Below, one piece after another: positions 35,892 to 43,979 of a stretch of DNA of 64,000 nt. How positions within the stretch are numbered: position 1 is the first letter of the stretch; every line of letters starts with the position of its first letter. The notes beneath the pieces are model-generated. The model searched no databases. It saw only the letters and a list, made by a program, of their open reading frames with translations, and was not told the origin of the DNA. The stretch covers positions 389,563 through 453,562 of the forward strand of contig JACKEV010000013.1 of NCBI GenBank assembly GCA_020632795.1, given 5' to 3'. The position numbers and the translations under genes are program-made. The stretch is from Alphaproteobacteria bacterium (lineage in GTDB: Bacteria; Myxococcota_A; UBA796; CAJQPC01).

Positions 35892-37268
35892 ATGGCCATC
35901 TCCAACACCGCATCCGCGCCTCCCCTCCCGCAAGATCCCGCTGAAGCTCGGAGGGTCGAGCACACCCGTCTGAGAAGGCGGATCATGTACAGCATGCACG
36001 AGAACGACGTCAGGCAAAGACTCGTCCAAGCTGTAGGATCCACAAGAGCAACCGCATGGTGTCAGACGCCGGATATGACCTCAAACCCGGCCTGGTACGT
36101 CTATTCCCAACTCGCAGCCCTTTACCGCGAGATTCCCGAGGTGCGGCCTCCAGACGGGGGAGAAGATGCAGCAGCAGCTCTCTCTGAATCTGGCCATTGG
36201 CAACTTGCCCAACGACTTCAGAGAGACACGCTGGCTCTGAACGACCACTATGTCCGGGTTGACATCACCGATGATCAGGAGCCCTCTACGAGGTTGATCC
36301 CCCCTGATCTCGTAGAAGTGGTCACCCACCCTCTCCGACCCTCACAGCCCCTGTCCGTCAAAGAATGGATCCCGGATCCTGAGACGCAGAACAAGTGGGT
36401 CAAGCTCAACGTGGATCCCAGAAACAGGATCTATGTCGCACTGGATGATCGGGGGAACGATGTCTCTGACAGGATCCTGGGGGGCAACTTCTCGGGGGAG
36501 AACTACCCCTGGGTAATCAACGAACAAGCTGTCCTGCCCTACGTCGCGTACCACAGCTCCATGACCGGCTACCCTCTCGACCCCTACAGCGGCAGAGAGG
36601 TTTTCGAGGGTGCCCTCCAACTCGGAGTCCTCTACAGCTTTTTTCAGCACACTGTTCGTAATGTGGCCTGGGCCCAGAGATACATCCTTGGCGCAGAGCC
36701 CCTCGGGATGGACGTAGAGGAAGAGGGAGAGGGACGCCGGGCAGAAGTCGAGGCGGATCCTGCTACCCTGCTCGCCCTCCGTCCGCTTGAGGACATTCAG
36801 GGGCAACCCATGATCGGCCAGTGGAGTTCTCCCGTCGACCCTTCCACCCTCTTGGCCTCCATCGAAAGGTATGAGCGCAGAATCACAGAGATGGCTCTTG
36901 GCCAGGTTGGAGTTTCGAGAAGGGAGTCGGATGTCAGATCGGCGATGAGCCTGGCGGTCTCCAGGGAGAGCCAGAGACAAGCCCAGCGCGCCTATGAGCC
37001 GGTGTTCCGCCGATCCGACCTGCGGTTGCTGAGGCTGGTCTCGGGCCTCATGGGCGGGCCTACGTCGGGCTGGCGCATCAACTACAAGTCCATCCCCAGG
37101 GATGCCGCAGAGATGGCCGCCGAGATGGATCGCATGTCGAAACTGATCGAGGCTGGACTCCTGGATCGCGTATCGGCGTATCAACAGCTCCACCCTGGGC
37201 TCAGCCGCCAAGAAGCGGAGAAAGCGATCGAGGAGATCGCGAAGATCAACAGGGCCTACGCCGCGTGA
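35892..37268 (+). CDS. Portal protein
   Basis: 458 residues. Size, position after the terminase, and the helical C-terminal part with 'EMAAEMDRMSKLIEAGLLDRVSAYQQLHPGLSRQEAEKAIEEI' fit portal proteins of siphoviruses. The portal forms the dodecameric channel at one capsid vertex. ATG 35892 is taken as the start. A TTG at 35868 overlapping the terminase stop would extend it, and neither has a strong ribosome site. A CGGTATCAC motif lies just upstream. Confidence 0.75.
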   Translation: MAISNTASAPPLPQDPAEARRVEHTRLRRRIMYSMHENDVRQRLVQAVGSTRATAWCQTPDMTSNPAWYVYSQLAALYREIPEVRPPDGGEDAAAALSESGHWQLAQRLQRDTLALNDHYVRVDITDDQEPSTRLIPPDLVEVVTHPLRPSQPLSVKEWIPDPETQNKWVKLNVDPRNRIYVALDDRGNDVSDRILGGNFSGENYPWVINEQAVLPYVAYHSSMTGYPLDPYSGREVFEGALQLGVLYSFFQHTVRNVAWAQRYILGAEPLGMDVEEEGEGRRAEVEADPATLLALRPLEDIQGQPMIGQWSSPVDPSTLLASIERYERRITEMALGQVGVSRRESDVRSAMSLAVSRESQRQAQRAYEPVFRRSDLRLLRLVSGLMGGPTSGWRINYKSIPRDAAEMAAEMDRMSKLIEAGLLDRVSAYQQLHPGLSRQEAEKAIEEIAKINRAYAA

Positions 37269-37295
37269 GAAACCCGAAGAATGAGGACGTGACAG

Positions 37296-37892
37296 ATGGA
37301 TGAGCAGAACAACCAGGCTCCACAGGGAGAAGCTCCAGAGAAGACGGTTCCGTACAGCCGATTTGAAGCCGTGGTGGCCTCGAAGAATGAGGCTCTGGCT
37401 CAGCTCCAGTCCCTCCAGATCGAGAACCAATCCCTGCTGGAGAAGGCGGCCACGGTGGACACCCTGGGCTCCCAACTCCGGGAAGCTCAGGCCCAGGCCC
37501 AGGCCGCCGAGCAGAAGTTCGGCCGCTGGCAGTCCATCGCTTCGCAGCTCGGGACCACGGACCAGGAAGCGATTGAGGCCGCCGAGTGGGCGCACAGCAG
37601 GTTGCCGCAGAAGGACAGGCCCAAGCTCAACGACTGGTTGACCGGCATCAAGGCCGACCCCGCTACCGCGCCCAAGGTCTTGCAGCCCTGGTTGTCTCCC
37701 GGTGACCAGGGTCAGGCTGGAGCTGCGCCAACTCCGAGACCTACTCCCAGGCCACCGGCAACAGGGACACAGCCCCCAGGGGCTCCAAGTTCCCTCAGCA
37801 ACGCTGAACTTCGAAGGATCCGTGAAGAGGCTCAGAGGACAGGGGATTGGTCCCGGTGGAGGGAATTGAGGAAGAGTTTCACGAAGGGCTGA
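37296..37892 (+). CDS. Capsid scaffolding-like protein
   Basis: 198 residues. A charged N-terminus, a coiled coil ('AVVASKNEALAQLQSLQIENQSLLEKAATVDTLGSQLREAQAQAQAAEQK'), a Pro-rich linker and a basic C-terminus ('ELRRIREEAQRTGDWSRWRELRKSF'). This is the usual layout of scaffolding proteins, whose basic tail binds the capsid protein. It lies between portal and capsid. GAGGACGT is 5 bp upstream. Confidence 0.75.
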   Translation: MDEQNNQAPQGEAPEKTVPYSRFEAVVASKNEALAQLQSLQIENQSLLEKAATVDTLGSQLREAQAQAQAAEQKFGRWQSIASQLGTTDQEAIEAAEWAHSRLPQKDRPKLNDWLTGIKADPATAPKVLQPWLSPGDQGQAGAAPTPRPTPRPPATGTQPPGAPSSLSNAELRRIREEAQRTGDWSRWRELRKSFTKG

Positions 37893-37920
37893 TCACGGGT
37901 GATCACTGCCTCGGTATCAC
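37890..37920. promoter_or_regulatory. TGATCAC palindrome plus CGGTATCAC upstream of the capsid gene
   Basis: The perfect palindrome TGATCAC-GG-GTGATCA (37890-37905) begins on the scaffold stop codon and is followed by CGGTATCAC (37912-37920). It lies about 85-110 bp upstream of the major capsid start and may control capsid expression. Confidence 0.45.
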
Positions 37921-38002
37921 CCCCTCAGAAAGCCCACCGGGTCGCCTCCGTCATCAGGTCGTAGTGGGATGACAACCAACTACGCACATACGGAGGCCGA
38001 AC

Positions 38003-38908
38003 ATGGCCAACGAAATCGTACCATCCGGCATCGGCGATCTCATTGCCGGAGAGGTCATGGCTAACGAATATATGATGCTATTGGCCGAGCGCGACAACAG
38101 CGTCCTGAATCATCCCGCGCTCTTTCACGCGACGGCAACAAGCCCAACTTCCAACGTAGTCCGTGTTCCGCATGTCGGCCTCGGTGGCTACGATCTTCTC
38201 AGTGCAACAACGCCTGGATCAGAAATTGCGAACACGGCTCTGATTGATGGCTCAAGTGACATCACAATTTCCAGCCGCGCCAAGGTGTACATGGCCGACG
38301 ACCTGGCGCAGTACATCACCGATGGCAAACTCGACGCCATCGCGCTGGCCCAGGACGCGGTGGTCTCCATCAGTCAGACCTTGATCAGCCTGATTGCGTC
38401 GGTTGCCGGTGGGTTTACCGCGACGGAAGGGACCAGCGGCGTTGACGCAACATGGAACGACGTCCTCGCGGCCAAGACGACACTCGATATCGCAAACGCC
38501 GCTGGACCGATGCTGGCCATCGTCCATAGCCGGCAATGGGGAGACCTCGAATCAGACGCCCTGTCGATGGGTGTGCTTCCAGCGCAGTCCATGAGCGGCG
38601 TGATCATGCAGGGACTCTCGGGATATCGTGGGCGATATCTTGGAATTGACTTCTTTGTTTCGAATCATGTTCCGACGGCCAACGCCGGAGCCGACCGCGC
38701 TGGCGGGATTTTCACGCGAGGAGGGATTGCATGGGCAGACGCGCAGATGCCAGCCGAGAACGATCCCAACATCGTGAACCTCGGCCGGGGGCGGTTCGAA
38801 CGAGTGCGTCAAGGTCGGTATCTGGCCACAAGCTACGTGACCTCGTACCACTGCGGGGTAGCCCAGGCCATCGATGCGGCCGGTGTGAGCCTGGTATCTG
38901 ATGCCTGA
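38003..38908 (+). CDS. Major capsid protein
   Basis: 301 residues, placed after the scaffold. The middle ('VSISQTLISLIASVAGGFTATEGTSGVDATWNDVLAAKTTLDIANAAGPMLAIVHSRQWGDLESDAL') resembles the A-domain region of HK97-fold coat proteins. GGAGG lies 7 bp before the ATG, a strong ribosome site as expected for an abundant product. No protease gene was seen, so cleavage by a separate protease is unlikely. Confidence 0.8.
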   Translation: MANEIVPSGIGDLIAGEVMANEYMMLLAERDNSVLNHPALFHATATSPTSNVVRVPHVGLGGYDLLSATTPGSEIANTALIDGSSDITISSRAKVYMADDLAQYITDGKLDAIALAQDAVVSISQTLISLIASVAGGFTATEGTSGVDATWNDVLAAKTTLDIANAAGPMLAIVHSRQWGDLESDALSMGVLPAQSMSGVIMQGLSGYRGRYLGIDFFVSNHVPTANAGADRAGGIFTRGGIAWADAQMPAENDPNIVNLGRGRFERVRQGRYLATSYVTSYHCGVAQAIDAAGVSLVSDA

Positions 38909-38952
38909 TTGCTGATTCTGGCGCGGGCCCCCTGGATGGACAAGCCAACCCG

Positions 38953-38990
38953 GACACGTCCTCCCGGGGGCCGAAGCCTCCGGGGAGGTC
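38953..38990 (+). terminator. GC-rich hairpin after the capsid gene
   Basis: CCTCCCGGGGGCC and CCTCCGGGGAGG can pair with one bulge around a short loop. No long T-run follows. It may attenuate read-through to the tail genes or stabilise the capsid mRNA. Confidence 0.4.
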
Positions 38991-39029
38991 CGCGCCCTTG
39001 CACCACACACATATAAGAGGACGTAGAGT

Positions 39030-39725
39030 ATGGCCAAGAGAGTAGTTGAAACCTCGGTAACAACCGAAGATATGAGCCGGGTTGTGCCCGAGTTCACGAC
39101 GAAAAACAACGGCGCAACGGTGCCTTGGTGCCCCGCGTCTCCCATGTTTGTTTACGTCTACAACCCCAAGAGATGGACGGTTGTGGCTGGAAAATTGATC
39201 CCGGGACTGCACAAGATGCCTCTGGAGCGGGGCGTCAACCGGGTCGACATGGACAAGGACGGCCGGATCCACTTCGCAGATGCTCGGGCGAAGATCGAGG
39301 AACAAGGCAGGATGCAGGTCCCCTATGAGTGGGGCCCTGGCGGATCCTACCTCCAGGCCGTTGAGTGTCGTCCCGGGGGCGGAAGGAACACCGCCAAGGC
39401 GCATCTGTCTGTGTGGGAATTTGCGGTAGCCGGTGACACCCAGACCTATGCCGACGAAGCGGCTTACGCCTCGTGGGCGGAATCCCTGGTTGCCGATGGC
39501 AAGATCGACCCCTGCCCACCGCACATCGCCCGGGAGCTGCTGGACAAGCACGTCAAGAAGCTCCGGGAGGCCAGGGCACGCGCGGACAAGGGCGGGCCAG
39601 GGTCGGGCGAGGCCGGTCTCCGGGTTGAGGCTTTGGAGGCTGTTGTAGACGTCCTGCGCAAGTCCGCTGAGAAGAAGAGGGCTCCCGTGCGGGGCCAGGG
39701 CCTCAACCCCGACCTGGGAGTCTGA
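39030..39725 (+). CDS. Phage structural-region protein, unknown
   Basis: 231 residues, located between capsid and connector genes. It starts after GAGGACGT (5-bp spacing). The N-terminal half is beta-like ('FVYVYNPKRWTVVAGKLIPGLHKMPLERGVNRVDMDKDGRIHFADARAKI') and the C-terminal half is helical and basic. A head-associated role is inferred only from position. Confidence 0.6.
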   Translation: MAKRVVETSVTTEDMSRVVPEFTTKNNGATVPWCPASPMFVYVYNPKRWTVVAGKLIPGLHKMPLERGVNRVDMDKDGRIHFADARAKIEEQGRMQVPYEWGPGGSYLQAVECRPGGGRNTAKAHLSVWEFAVAGDTQTYADEAAYASWAESLVADGKIDPCPPHIARELLDKHVKKLREARARADKGGPGSGEAGLRVEALEAVVDVLRKSAEKKRAPVRGQGLNPDLGV

Positions 39726-39727
39726 AC

Positions 39728-39883
39728 ATGAGCGGCGAAGGACAGCGAGATCGCCAGATCATCGATGAGAACGCCCGGTCCCTGGTGGAGAGCGGTGTGA
39801 AGCCGAAGAAGGCTGAGGAGATGGCCAAGGCGGCCATGCGCCGAGTTGATCGCAAGCTCCGTGAGCAGGGCAAGCGTCGGTAG
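39728..39883 (+). CDS. Small phage protein
   Basis: 51 residues: it starts MSGEGQRDRQIIDENARS and ends in a Lys/Arg-rich helix. It begins 2 bp after the preceding stop, so it is probably coupled to it. The composition (charged, helical, no hydrophobic core) fits a small accessory protein. No family recognised. Confidence 0.5.
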   Translation: MSGEGQRDRQIIDENARSLVESGVKPKKAEEMAKAAMRRVDRKLREQGKRR

Positions 39884-39917
39884 TACCGAGACCACACACA
39901 AAAACAAGAGATAGATA

Positions 39918-40559
39918 ATGGCTACATCTGTACCCTATTTCAAGGTCCAGGCTCCGATCGAAGCGACCGGCACCGTGGCCTCGGATTTCGGCTCGTCCGG
40001 TCTCAAGGCCGACGTCATCGAAGAGTCCACCTCCGGCAACGGAGTCTCGGTTGATGGCGTCGTTCTTCAGGACGGGGGCGTCTCCGCTTCGCTGTCCCTG
40101 GCGGACGGCGACCTCCTCTCCATCTTTGGCAACGGCACAGGGACAGGAGACGTGGTGCTCCGGGTGGGAGGTTCCGCGACAGAAGGTCTGGAGCTGCGGG
40201 TGTACGAGGCCACCGTCTCCCCGTCTGCCATCGAAACCAACCTGATCAACATGCCCGCGACCAGCCGCATCATCAGCGTCCAGTCGAACGTGGAAGCGGC
40301 CCTGACCGGAGGGGGGACCACAGATTCCTACGGCATCGGGACGGCTGGCGACCCGGACAAGTACGGCAGTTCAGCGACGCTGACCCAGAACTCCAAGACG
40401 GACTTCTTGGGCGACGCCACGGTGCTGGCCTCGACCGAGCAGATGGTTCTGACCGGCACAGCCTCCGAGACCGCCGATGGGGATACCGCCCTGACGGTGG
40501 GCTCCGTTCGCGTTCGCGTGGTCTACGAGACTCTGAACTCTCTCGATGACGCATCCTGA
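39918..40559 (+). CDS. Phage structural protein, possibly capsid-associated
   Basis: 213 residues, rich in Ser, Thr, Gly, Val and Ala with alternating hydrophobic residues, pointing to a beta-sandwich. It is located in the head gene block. It resembles decoration or fibre-like proteins in composition only. No firm family. Confidence 0.55.
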   Translation: MATSVPYFKVQAPIEATGTVASDFGSSGLKADVIEESTSGNGVSVDGVVLQDGGVSASLSLADGDLLSIFGNGTGTGDVVLRVGGSATEGLELRVYEATVSPSAIETNLINMPATSRIISVQSNVEAALTGGGTTDSYGIGTAGDPDKYGSSATLTQNSKTDFLGDATVLASTEQMVLTGTASETADGDTALTVGSVRVRVVYETLNSLDDAS

Positions 40560-40572
40560 TTGAGGTTTACAC

Positions 40573-41058
40573 ATGGCTACCACAAAAGCTACAGTACGCG
40601 CCGAGGTCTTCGAGAGTCTGAACTCGGAGAATCAGAGCGGATCAATCCGACACCTGATTGAACATCTGATCGACACCAGCTCCTACGACGAGGTGTTCAG
40701 CGATCGACGGACTCTCTCTGCCTCTGCTTCAGAAGTTCTCGACCTGGCTGGAAGTCTGGAGAAGGTGTTCGGCGGGGACAATCTCGCCTGCGCCAAACTC
40801 CATCTGGTTCTCGTCGTCAACAGGAATTCGACAGCGGGGGATGACCTGGAGCTGGGGCCGGACTCGACCGCCGGAGTCTCGGGCCTGTTCTCGGACACAT
40901 CTGACCGAATCACAATCCCAGCCGGAGGGGCTTTCCTTTGGCACGATCCAAATGGGATCACGGTCACGGGTGGTTCCGCCGATGAGCTGTACGTTGCCGA
41001 AACCGGAGGGGCTAACAGTGTTTCCTACGACATCCTCATCCTCGGCGCGTCATCTTGA
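40573..41058 (+). CDS. Phage structural protein, unknown
   Basis: 161 residues, beta-rich C-terminus ('RITIPAGGAFLWHDPNGITVTGGSADELYVAETGGANSVSYDILILGASS'). The composition resembles the previous gene and 50904-51236, all of which may be virion surface domains. No family recognised. Confidence 0.5.
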   Translation: MATTKATVRAEVFESLNSENQSGSIRHLIEHLIDTSSYDEVFSDRRTLSASASEVLDLAGSLEKVFGGDNLACAKLHLVLVVNRNSTAGDDLELGPDSTAGVSGLFSDTSDRITIPAGGAFLWHDPNGITVTGGSADELYVAETGGANSVSYDILILGASS

Positions 41059-41090
41059 TGGTCCAACGGTTCAACCTGTGTTTTCGCGAA

Positions 41091-41143
41091 TTTTGCGTGT
41101 TGTAGTCTCTCTGTTCTTCAGAGAGACTGGAGAACACATTTTT
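41091..41143 (+). ncRNA. Structured hairpin element, copy 2
   Basis: A 53-bp relative of 28141-28194: the same 10-bp stem with loop TTCTT, the same internal loop GGAGAAC, and an outer stem GTGT / ACAT. Compared with copy 1, one C-G pair is now T-A and one G-C pair is now G-T, so base pairing is kept in plus-strand RNA. A five-T run follows. It lies in the 165-bp gap after the head gene block and could terminate or process late mRNA. Confidence 0.55.
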
Positions 41144-41223
41144 CTGATCTACATAGGTAGAAAGTCCAATATCACAATCTCATGATCTTGATCGCGTAGA
41201 ACACTGATCTGGAGGAATTCCTG

Positions 41224-41961
41224 ATGCCCTCTGGGGCTGCAACATCCAGCTACTCGGCACGCTTTCTCCTGCCCGACATGCTGGAGAGGGCGAGGGCCAA
41301 CTCGTTGAGCTGCCCCATCTGGCAAGACGGTTCATTGGTTGCCCCCAGCTCTGGAACGATCACCATCTGGGATGGCTCAGGAACCAAGCAGGTTGACGCC
41401 GATTCGATCACGGTCTCCAGCTCCACAGCAACCTACAGCTACACTCCATCGTCCAGCCTGTCTTATGGCGAAGGATGGAGGATTGAATGGTCCCTCATTA
41501 TCGACTCGGTGACCCACGTCTTCAGAAACGACGCCAGCTTGGTTCGAGTCAGCCTCTACTCTCCCATCACTGACGCCGATCTCTTTAGGCGGGTCAGCTC
41601 TCTCAACCCCACGGGAGCTGCTCCTCTTTCTTCGGTCTCGGACTACCAGGACTACTTGGACGAGGCTCACGTCATCATCCAGAACAGGCTCATCTCCAGG
41701 GGAAACCGTCCCAACCTCATCCTGAGTCCATCAGCTCTCAGGGAGGTCTACCTCACGTTGACCCTGAGCCTGATCTTTTCCGACTTCGCGACCCGCTTGA
41801 ACGACAGCTACGAGGCCATGAGCCAGGAGTACAAGAGGGACTACCAGGCGGCCTGGGATGACTTGAGGTTCACGTACAGCTCCGGCGATGAAGAAGAGAA
41901 CAGCGGGACTCGAAGACGTCGATCGGCCTCCCCCACGATCTGGCTCACGAGCAGGGGGTAA
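41224..41961 (+). CDS. Head-tail connector-like protein
   Basis: 245 residues. The N-terminal half is beta-like ('SGTITIWDGSGTKQVDADSITVSSSTATYSYTP'). The C-terminal half is helical ('DYLDEAHVIIQNRLISRG', 'YLTLTLSLIFSDFATRLNDSYEAMSQEYKRDYQAAWDDL'), with a helical bundle typical of head-tail adaptors. It lies at the correct place between capsid and tail genes. Inferred by position and fold. Confidence 0.55.
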   Translation: MPSGAATSSYSARFLLPDMLERARANSLSCPIWQDGSLVAPSSGTITIWDGSGTKQVDADSITVSSSTATYSYTPSSSLSYGEGWRIEWSLIIDSVTHVFRNDASLVRVSLYSPITDADLFRRVSSLNPTGAAPLSSVSDYQDYLDEAHVIIQNRLISRGNRPNLILSPSALREVYLTLTLSLIFSDFATRLNDSYEAMSQEYKRDYQAAWDDLRFTYSSGDEEENSGTRRRRSASPTIWLTSRG

Positions 41962-41964
41962 ACC

Positions 41965-42399
41965 ATGTCCTCCCTTGCAGTTTCGGAAGTCAGGTCCCGA
42001 GTTGCATCCGCCCTCGCAGACCTTGATGGATGGACGGAATCCAGGTGGGCGTATGGCCTGTTCGGCAGCGAGAGCGATCATCTTCTTCATCACAGCTTCG
42101 CGGTCGGTGTTGAGGACACGGTTCTCCATCCGAGGGCAGGCCAGCAAAAGCTCCACGAGGGCGCGCTGGTGGTCACAACCGTCCAGGTTCAATGGGCCCA
42201 CAGGCTACGTCAGGATGCCCAGGTGGCGGACTACGGGGCAGCCCTGGACAGCGAGGCCCAAGCCATCGTGAAGCTCCTGTCGGTGGACAGGCGGGTTCTC
42301 CATGTCCTCTTCTCGGACGCAAGGAGGAGGACGACAGAAGAGGGCTGGCTCCTCGGCACCATGCGGTTTCGCGCGATCCACCAGCTCGCTCTCCGATGA
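41965..42399 (+). CDS. Head completion or tail terminator-like protein
   Basis: 144 residues, starting 3 bp after the previous stop. 'SEVRSRVASALADLDGWTESRW' then a beta/alpha pattern ('HHSFAVGVEDTVLHPR', 'EGALVVTTVQVQWAHRLR'). Position immediately before the tail-tube gene is that of tail terminator proteins. No sequence family was recognised. Confidence 0.5.
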   Translation: MSSLAVSEVRSRVASALADLDGWTESRWAYGLFGSESDHLLHHSFAVGVEDTVLHPRAGQQKLHEGALVVTTVQVQWAHRLRQDAQVADYGAALDSEAQAIVKLLSVDRRVLHVLFSDARRRTTEEGWLLGTMRFRAIHQLALR

Positions 42400-42444
42400 A
42401 CCGTCGGTAGAACAAGATCCCATACGAACTGATAGGAGCCTTTC

Positions 42445-42945
42445 GTGGCTGCATCAACACTCAAGAAGCACCTTTTTGATTCGACGATTACCCTGTCAGA
42501 TGGTGATACCCCTGCGAATACCTTGGAAATCCCGTTCACGGTGGGTGACTTGACGATCGACAACCTGTCGGACGATGGGCGAGCCCACAACATCTACGAT
42601 TCAAAAGGCCGCCTCTCGGAAAGAGTAGTCCGTCCTGGAGAACTGGAGAATCCATCCGGGAGCTTTAGCTGTCAGATTGCGGACTTCTCTGACGCCACAA
42701 ACGAGACTGCGCTCGATTTTCTGATGAAGACGGGGTCATTTGCCAGCAATGTCGGAACTTTGGGAACCGGTCAGAGCTACACATTGAACATCCTGATCAG
42801 TGTGGCCGGCGTTTCACTGGGCGATCCTGCGGAGCATACTGCGTTGATCCCACATGCCAGGATCAAAACTGCGTTTGCGGAAGGCGAACCAAACACGTTG
42901 TCTTTCTCATACGAGGGCTTGGGCGGAATGCCCACATTCACCTGA
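42445..42945 (+). CDS. Major tail tube-like protein
   Basis: 166 residues from GTG 42445 (GGAG 7 bp upstream). A beta-rich protein lying directly before the chaperone frameshift pair and tape measure, which is where the tube protein is expected in siphophages. Segments such as 'GEPNTLSFSYEGLGGMPTFT' at the C-terminus fit tube proteins. Confidence 0.65.
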   Translation: MAASTLKKHLFDSTITLSDGDTPANTLEIPFTVGDLTIDNLSDDGRAHNIYDSKGRLSERVVRPGELENPSGSFSCQIADFSDATNETALDFLMKTGSFASNVGTLGTGQSYTLNILISVAGVSLGDPAEHTALIPHARIKTAFAEGEPNTLSFSYEGLGGMPTFT

Positions 42946-42970
42946 TACTTGATCAATCACAGAGGACGTC

Positions 42971-43339
42971 ATGGGTAAGAAGAACAAGAACAAGGTCACG
43001 GTCACCCTGATGGGGAAGGAAATCCCTCTCGGGATGCCCAAACGGTACGTGGTTTGCCAGGATATCGTCTTGGCGGCAGCCTACAACCCAGCTCGGGCCT
43101 TCGCCGCTGCCCTGGGTCAGTGCATGCGAAAATGGCGACCCCAGATCGCCTACAAGGGGGATGCTCTCGCATACGGTGGAGAGGTGATCGACCATTTTGT
43201 CGACCAGGGTGTGAAACCTTCCGAGATTACCGAAGCAGGAGTGTTCGCCTTCAACCTGCTTGCTGGCCGGGTGCTCGAAGCAGCGGGGGTCGATGCCGAA
43301 GAGGATTTTTCCGAGGCCCCGGAGTCATCGAGTTCGTAA
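42971..43339 (+). CDS. Tail assembly chaperone (G-like part)
   Basis: 122 residues, small and helical with an acidic C-terminus (EEDFSEAPESSSS). It lies between tail tube and tape measure, like lambda gpG. GAGGACGT is 1 bp before the ATG, unusually close. The frame -1 to it stays open to 43542 and encodes a protein-like extension without its own start, so this gene is probably extended by ribosomal frameshifting. Confidence 0.7.
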   Translation: MGKKNKNKVTVTLMGKEIPLGMPKRYVVCQDIVLAAAYNPARAFAAALGQCMRKWRPQIAYKGDALAYGGEVIDHFVDQGVKPSEITEAGVFAFNLLAGRVLEAAGVDAEEDFSEAPESSSS

Positions 43340-43542
43340 TCCTCGATATCGAGCGGCTTTGGGGCCGAGAACCGGGCTGGTTTGCTGAACAATCTCGGGA
43401 GGATCAGGTTCGGCTCATCGCATGGTGGAAAGTTCACAACCAACCCGTCAAACAGTCCTCGGGGCCCACAATCGGTCCAAACAGCAAAGTGAATGTTGCG
43501 TCTCAATCTGCAAGACAGTTCTGGTTTGGCGGGAATTCCTGA
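43306..43542 (+). CDS. Tail assembly chaperone extension made by -1 frameshifting (GT-like)
   Basis: The -1 frame reads 'VIEFVILDIERLWGREPGWFAEQSREDQVRLIAWWKVHN...', resembling the T part of GT chaperones. There is no ATG, GTG or TTG with a ribosome site between the end of the G part and this segment, so translation must enter from the upstream frame. A T5 run (43306-43310, GAT TTT TCC in frame zero) is a possible slip site, though it is not a textbook heptamer. Confidence 0.6.
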   Translation, partial: FFRGPGVIEFVILDIERLWGREPGWFAEQSREDQVRLIAWWKVHNQPVKQSSGPTIGPNSKVNVASQSARQFWFGGNS

Positions 43543-43979
43543 TGCCATCGAGAATCCGAATAGGCCGAGGAAGATCTGCCATATGGGTGGAGGGCCCCAC
43601 TGCGGCAGAGCTGGAGTCCTCGGTCAGAAAGGTTCTCGGTCCTGCTCTTGAACGAGTCGAAGAAGAGGTCGACAAGGTTCACGATGAGCTGTTGCTCAAG
43701 TGGCCTGTCAAAACCGGAAGATCCCGAGCAAGCTGGTTCACAGCAACCACCCTGGATCCCGAGAAATACTCGGCTACGGCCTCCCTGCTGAGCGATGAGA
43801 AGTACGTCGTCTACATCAAGAGCACGAAGGTCAGCGGCAAGAATGACGCCACGAGGAATCGAAGTCCGTATCAAGAACTGGTCCGAAGACCTCTCCGACT
43901 GGCTCAGAAGGAACTGAGAGACGGGGACCTCAAGGACATCATCACTCGCGCACTCCAGAGGGAGATTGACCGTGGCTGA
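43542..43979 (+). CDS. HK97 gp10-like / minor tail protein
   Basis: 145 residues. 'KVHDELLLKWPVKTGRSRASWFTAT' matches the conserved 'WPVdTGrSraSw' signature of HK97 gp10-like proteins, often tail completion or neck proteins. The start ATG 43542 overlaps the stop of the frameshifted frame, so it is translationally coupled to it. Confidence 0.6.
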   Translation: MPSRIRIGRGRSAIWVEGPTAAELESSVRKVLGPALERVEEEVDKVHDELLLKWPVKTGRSRASWFTATTLDPEKYSATASLLSDEKYVVYIKSTKVSGKNDATRNRSPYQELVRRPLRLAQKELRDGDLKDIITRALQREIDRG

